From Apostichopus japonicus (Eukaryota; Echinodermata; Holothuroidea; Aspidochirotida; Stichopodidae), in the NCBI RefSeq assembly GCF_037975245.1, contig NC_092575.1:945001-1009000 (forward strand): DNA of 64,000 nt. The letters run 5' to 3'. Numbering within the stretch: position 1 is the stretch's first letter; each line of letters begins with the position of its first letter. Shown here piece by piece: positions 60,291 through 64,000 of this stretch. Below the pieces are notes generated by a model, which was given only the letters and a program-made list of their open reading frames with translations, had not been told where the DNA came from and did not search any database. The translations under genes were made by a program, and so were the position numbers.

Positions 60291-62365
60291 TCATTCTTTC
60301 CTTTCGTTGAAGTATTCGTGCATGGATTCTATGGTGAGTTTCATATGATATAAACTATCTGGGTGGGTAGCCTTTGAATGATGTAAAACGTATTGACTGG
60401 ACACCCAAGGCGTACGTATCGTCATCTCTTCCTCCACCAGGCATCCGGGTCCCCCTTCTTCATCCTTCGGTTTAAATGTTCGGATTATGTTACCGGACAA
60501 CCCAGCATACCAGATGTGGTAGTGAATACGGAGTTCCTCTCCAGGTCTGAAAGGTGGCAACAAAATATTTATGTTGAGTGTTGTATTTTATTGTATTGGA
60601 AAGAACGTTGTAAAGATTAATACAGAAGAATTCAAATTTTAGTGGGTAATATATTGCTGGATAAAATGTTCATCGCATATAATTTTTAAAGAAATTTAAG
60701 AAAATATATATAGTAGAAAGAAAACTACATAGAATACCTCAACTGAAATCATATACAATCAAAGTCCAAGCTAAAACATTACAATTTGTCTCGGACTTGG
60801 TAGGTCAGAGTACATGTAGTGAGGAAAGACAGGTAAGGCAGCACATGAGACGACCACCTCAAATGAAAGTGTCTGCATTATTTCTTTTGGATAACAAAAT
60901 GACCGCCCAATTATTGTATCACAGGTACTTTACTAACTCAGTGATGTACTGAACAAGAGCATTGGTCTTTTCATTAATACTAATCCTGGGAAACAAAATC
61001 TTCTCCACGTTGAATAGGTGATCAGTATGGCACAACATCTGCTAGAAATTCAGATACTGGTCACCCAGTGACAAATTTCAACAAGCACTTTCTAAACCTG
61101 TCACTCTAATAGCAGGTATCCACACTGAAACATTTAATTGTCTATTTTAACAATCCTTGATGGCTGGGGAATCTTTTGGAAAAAATTAGAAACTTCATGA
61201 AAGTACTTTTGATAAATTTAATTTTAAGAGTGCCATTCAAAAGACCATAATACTGTCTTGATACAAGTCCTGTACAAACATGAATTTACAGTACACAAAC
61301 ATCAGTTAATATATATAAATATATATATATCTAAATATTTTCAATATTCATCAGCGGAAATGACACAGTCCCCAAGTTTACTGTCCTACAGAAAACACAT
61401 AGTTACTTTTGTTTTATAGTTACTTCCCCATGTAACTGATAGCTACATATAATGAAAGTCAAAAGTACATATCACACAGATTTTTCAACAAGTAGAGAAG
61501 AAGAAGAAGAAAGGCATAAAACTTACTTTGTGAATTCAAAGACAGTATCGAATACCAAGGTGTACTCCCAGTCGAATAGACCCAGCGGAATAACTTCTGT
61601 GACTTCATACACTTCACACTTTACGTTATCATCTCGGGTATACTTCTCTTTCACAACAGCTTTCCGGCTGAAATGTTTGGAAGATATTTCAAGGATTAAC
61701 AGGGCATATTTTTTCTCGAGAGAATATCATGAGGAATCAAGAGTAACAGATTTATAATAACACAGACTTTAAATTCTACTATCTATTTAATCAAACCAAG
61801 ACACAACATCCTGATGGAGTACTTTGTTACAAGTACCATTTCTTTGCAACATACTGTACAATGTGAGTTACGCATCTAATCCATGGAATGCACGGATTAT
61901 AAATCTTTTACAGGATGATGCACAGATTGAACTTGTTTCCTTTTCATGGTTTCATATTATTAATCTGTCATATTATAATTTTGTAGTGATGAAGATGATA
62001 CTTATTGATTCAAGTCAGACAAGGAGATCTATGTGGCTTTATACAGAAGACACTATTTAAGGTAACTTGTGATGATTCTGAAAGAAGTTTGCATTCATGA
62101 GGTCATTATTTGCTCAGAACTCTGGTGATATTCTGTGGATTTTTTTAGTTTTCTTAAATACAAACAGAAAATTTGCATAATTTGTTTATACTCACCCATA
62201 CTTGTGATTTTTCATGTTGAGTTGGATATCACTGACTTTACTGTATACATACTTTGGATCTCGATAAATAAAAATACTAGAATTTAAGTTGACATCGGTT
62301 GGTCTCAATAGAAAGTACAACCCAATAGCGACCAGAATCACTAAGATGGTAGTTTTTAAACCCAT
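60291..62365 (-). CDS. Unrecognised 188-residue single-pass membrane protein (3 coding exons)
   Basis: Exons 62365-62196, 61667-61527 and 60546-60291 join in phase (2/2) and end with TGA at 60293-60291. The ATG at 62365 starts MGLKTT, followed by a hydrophobic segment ILVILVAIGLYFLL (about residues 7-20). This suits a signal anchor or uncleaved signal, so the remaining 165 residues are probably lumenal or extracellular. An NSS glycosylation site follows the anchor. The body is predicted mostly beta, with only two cysteines (VKCEVYE, GPGCLVEE) and a motif ELRIHYHIWYAGLSGN. I do not recognise the family. An upstream acceptor (TTTCAATGCAG, exon start about 62413) suggests a 5' UTR intron. Base composition is like its surroundings. 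Confidence 0.78.
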
Positions 62366-62638
62366 GTCTGATAGGTATGGAGTAAACAAGGGAGCCGCCA
62401 CAGTTGAAGACCTCTGCATTGAAATAAGAAGCATGAAAATTTGTATCATGAACAAGACAGACTTTCAGTCAAGAAAATTATAATATTGTGTTTACATAGT
62501 TAGTGCAAAGGTTGGTTCCCATGTGAGCACACTGGAAGAATCCCTTAATACCCCAGAAAACCGGTACGGTTATACTGTTACACAGGAGATTGGTTTACGA
62601 ACCTTTGTTTGGAAAATGTTACTTGTTTTTAAACTTGT

Positions 62639-62794
62639 TGGGATTCACATTGGGATCAAGACCCATATCATGGCTGTCAGATTGTTCCCAAATTCTTGTA
62701 TTACAAGTACTGTACAGTACTACCTAAGTGTTTAATTTGCTGGGATTCACATTGGGATCAAGACCCATACCATGGCTGTGGGATTGTTCCAGTT
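62639..62794. repeat. Direct repeat of about 54 bp, 102 bp apart
   Basis: TGGGATTCACATTGGGATCA and the following 30 or so bases (AAGACCCAT, CATGGCTGT, ATTGTTCC) occur at 62639-62692 and again at 62741-62794 with a few changes. A local duplication upstream of the minus-strand gene. Confidence 0.85.
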
Positions 62795-64000
62795 GGTTGA
62801 TACAACAGCGTCATCATTCTTTTTGTTCTCAAATTAGTCTATTTTGAGAATGACACAACCACAATGCCTTAATTATTTTATTTAAAGGGTGTGAAGACTC
62901 GCGCACAAAGAAACGTCTCATGCCGGTAATCTGACCTAGTTTCGAATGAGGTGTAACAGAAATGTAAGACACCACCATCGATACAAGAAAATATACATAT
63001 ATAGTGTACAGTCAACATACAGCTACGGTCAATACCCACAACACAGTGTATATAGCAGCGTGGACATCTCAGGTCTAGATAAAAGATAACAAGGTATCAT
63101 GTTTCATTAATGTCTGCATTTTGTAGCTACAAGAAGAAAACGTCATTTGCAAGCAACAGAAAGTTAACTTTTTCAGAGCTCGGCACGCGGTTTGGGGCGA
63201 GTCTTTAATGCCTTTAATGAACTACTGTTTAAAGCAAATTTTTACAAAATGACAGCAGTCAAGTGTTCTGGTTCTCATATTGTGTTGAGAATGGCAATCA
63301 CAAGCTTAGTTTACAGATAAAACAAATGGAAGAAACTGATCAGCACAATATGGGTCTTGATCCTTATTGTAGCCTTCAAGTTCAAGTACAATATTGACTG
63401 AAGTTTGCCCTACATTACTGCACTTAGGCTAATACTAGACTTGTACCTCGGTTTCACCTTACTCAAGCCACGAAAGAGTGCTAGGAACATAACTTAAAGG
63501 ATATTATTCTGTCTTAGGCACCAAGCAATCCTTTCATCAGTAAGGGCTAGGGCTACTCCTAGTCCTACTCCTTGCGTTCGAATTGATAGTTACATAACGT
63601 AAAACCTATGCACGCGATAGGCTGCAGTGTAGGCAAGACTGGTCGAATACAAGTTTACAAGTTACATAACCCCCACCTAATACTGCTTTCTAAAAAGTTT
63701 CTACAGGCCCCAAGAGCCTTACCAGTTCATCTATGACAATATAAAGCTGGATAGTCTTAGTCCTTCGCTTGCTTGTAGTATTCAATCTGTACTCTTCAAA
63801 AAGCGTCGCGTTGTGGTTTGTAATTACAGAAATTCTGTTTGTATTCGGTTAATCATTGGTCTCCGACCAAGGCTGTAACTTGGGGTGCATCCGTGTACGA
63901 CAAGTTCCATTCATGTGGTGTATCACTAAAGCACAATACTTCCTCGCTTTTTCTACAACAGAGACAGCGAACGGAAAGGCGAAACACTACCCGGCCACCT
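62795..64000. other. Right edge, no gene recognised
   Basis: Probably contains the promoter or first non-coding exon of the minus-strand gene ending at 60291, but no splice-supported coding segment is visible. Confidence 0.45.

Noticed and set aside
60393-60620. Plus-strand open frame over the last exon of the unknown membrane protein
   Set aside because: The minus-strand reading has three exons with matching phases and a signal anchor; the plus frame is a shadow.

Overview
This is animal genomic DNA. It is AT-rich, has long GT-AG introns, many A/T and G/C simple repeats and decayed hAT-like DNA transposons, and shows no bacterial operons. The domain set (hyalin repeat HYR, VWD, C8, TIL/VWC-like, C-type lectin and Methyltransf_FA, all secreted) suggests a marine invertebrate deuterostome. 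An echinoderm is my best guess. That is an inference from domain content, not from a recognised species marker.

Layout. (1) 90-4554, minus strand: the 5' part of a secreted multidomain gene that runs off the left edge of the window. It encodes signal peptide, HYR, TIL/VWC-like modules and the first half of a C-type lectin domain (CTLD). (2) 4555-10918: a 6.4 kb head-to-head intergenic region with one clear 1 kb hAT-like element. (3) 10919-56329, plus strand: a giant gene. I assembled 63 exons whose phases all agree. The total coding length is 10,764 nt, and the frame closes exactly to a predicted 3,587-residue secreted protein. Its order is signal peptide, 17 copies of an unrecognised two-cysteine domain of about 145 residues, VWD-C8-TIL-VWC/EGF-like, VWD-C8, and a C-terminal CTLD interrupted by a complete Methyltransf_FA domain. 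(4) 56330-60290: 3' flank and intergenic DNA with a degenerate minisatellite. (5) 60291-62365, minus strand: a three-exon gene for an unrecognised 188-residue single-pass membrane protein. (6) 62414-64000: its upstream flank, with no gene recognised.

The core of the window is the array of repeated domains. Each domain is made by an A exon (phase 1 to 2) and a B exon (phase 2 to 1). From domain 4 onward a 27-39 nt linker microexon (phase 1 to 1) follows. Domains 4-15 repeat about every 1.68 kb, with introns nearly as alike as exons, so the copies are recent. They come in two protein subtypes, P and Q. Units 10-11 and 12-13 form a 3,365-bp dimer that is copied almost perfectly. Every unit from 4 to 14 also carries a broken third exon resembling the A exon.

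The two large genes share the same downstream order (TIL/VWC-like, then a CTLD cut by a phase-1 intron after the WIG/WLG motif), so they look like diverging paralogues. Together they suggest a locus for secreted, lectin-bearing, gel- or matrix-forming proteins that evolves by cassette duplication of phase-1 modules. Function (adhesive, mucus, matrix or immune lectin) cannot be settled from the sequence.
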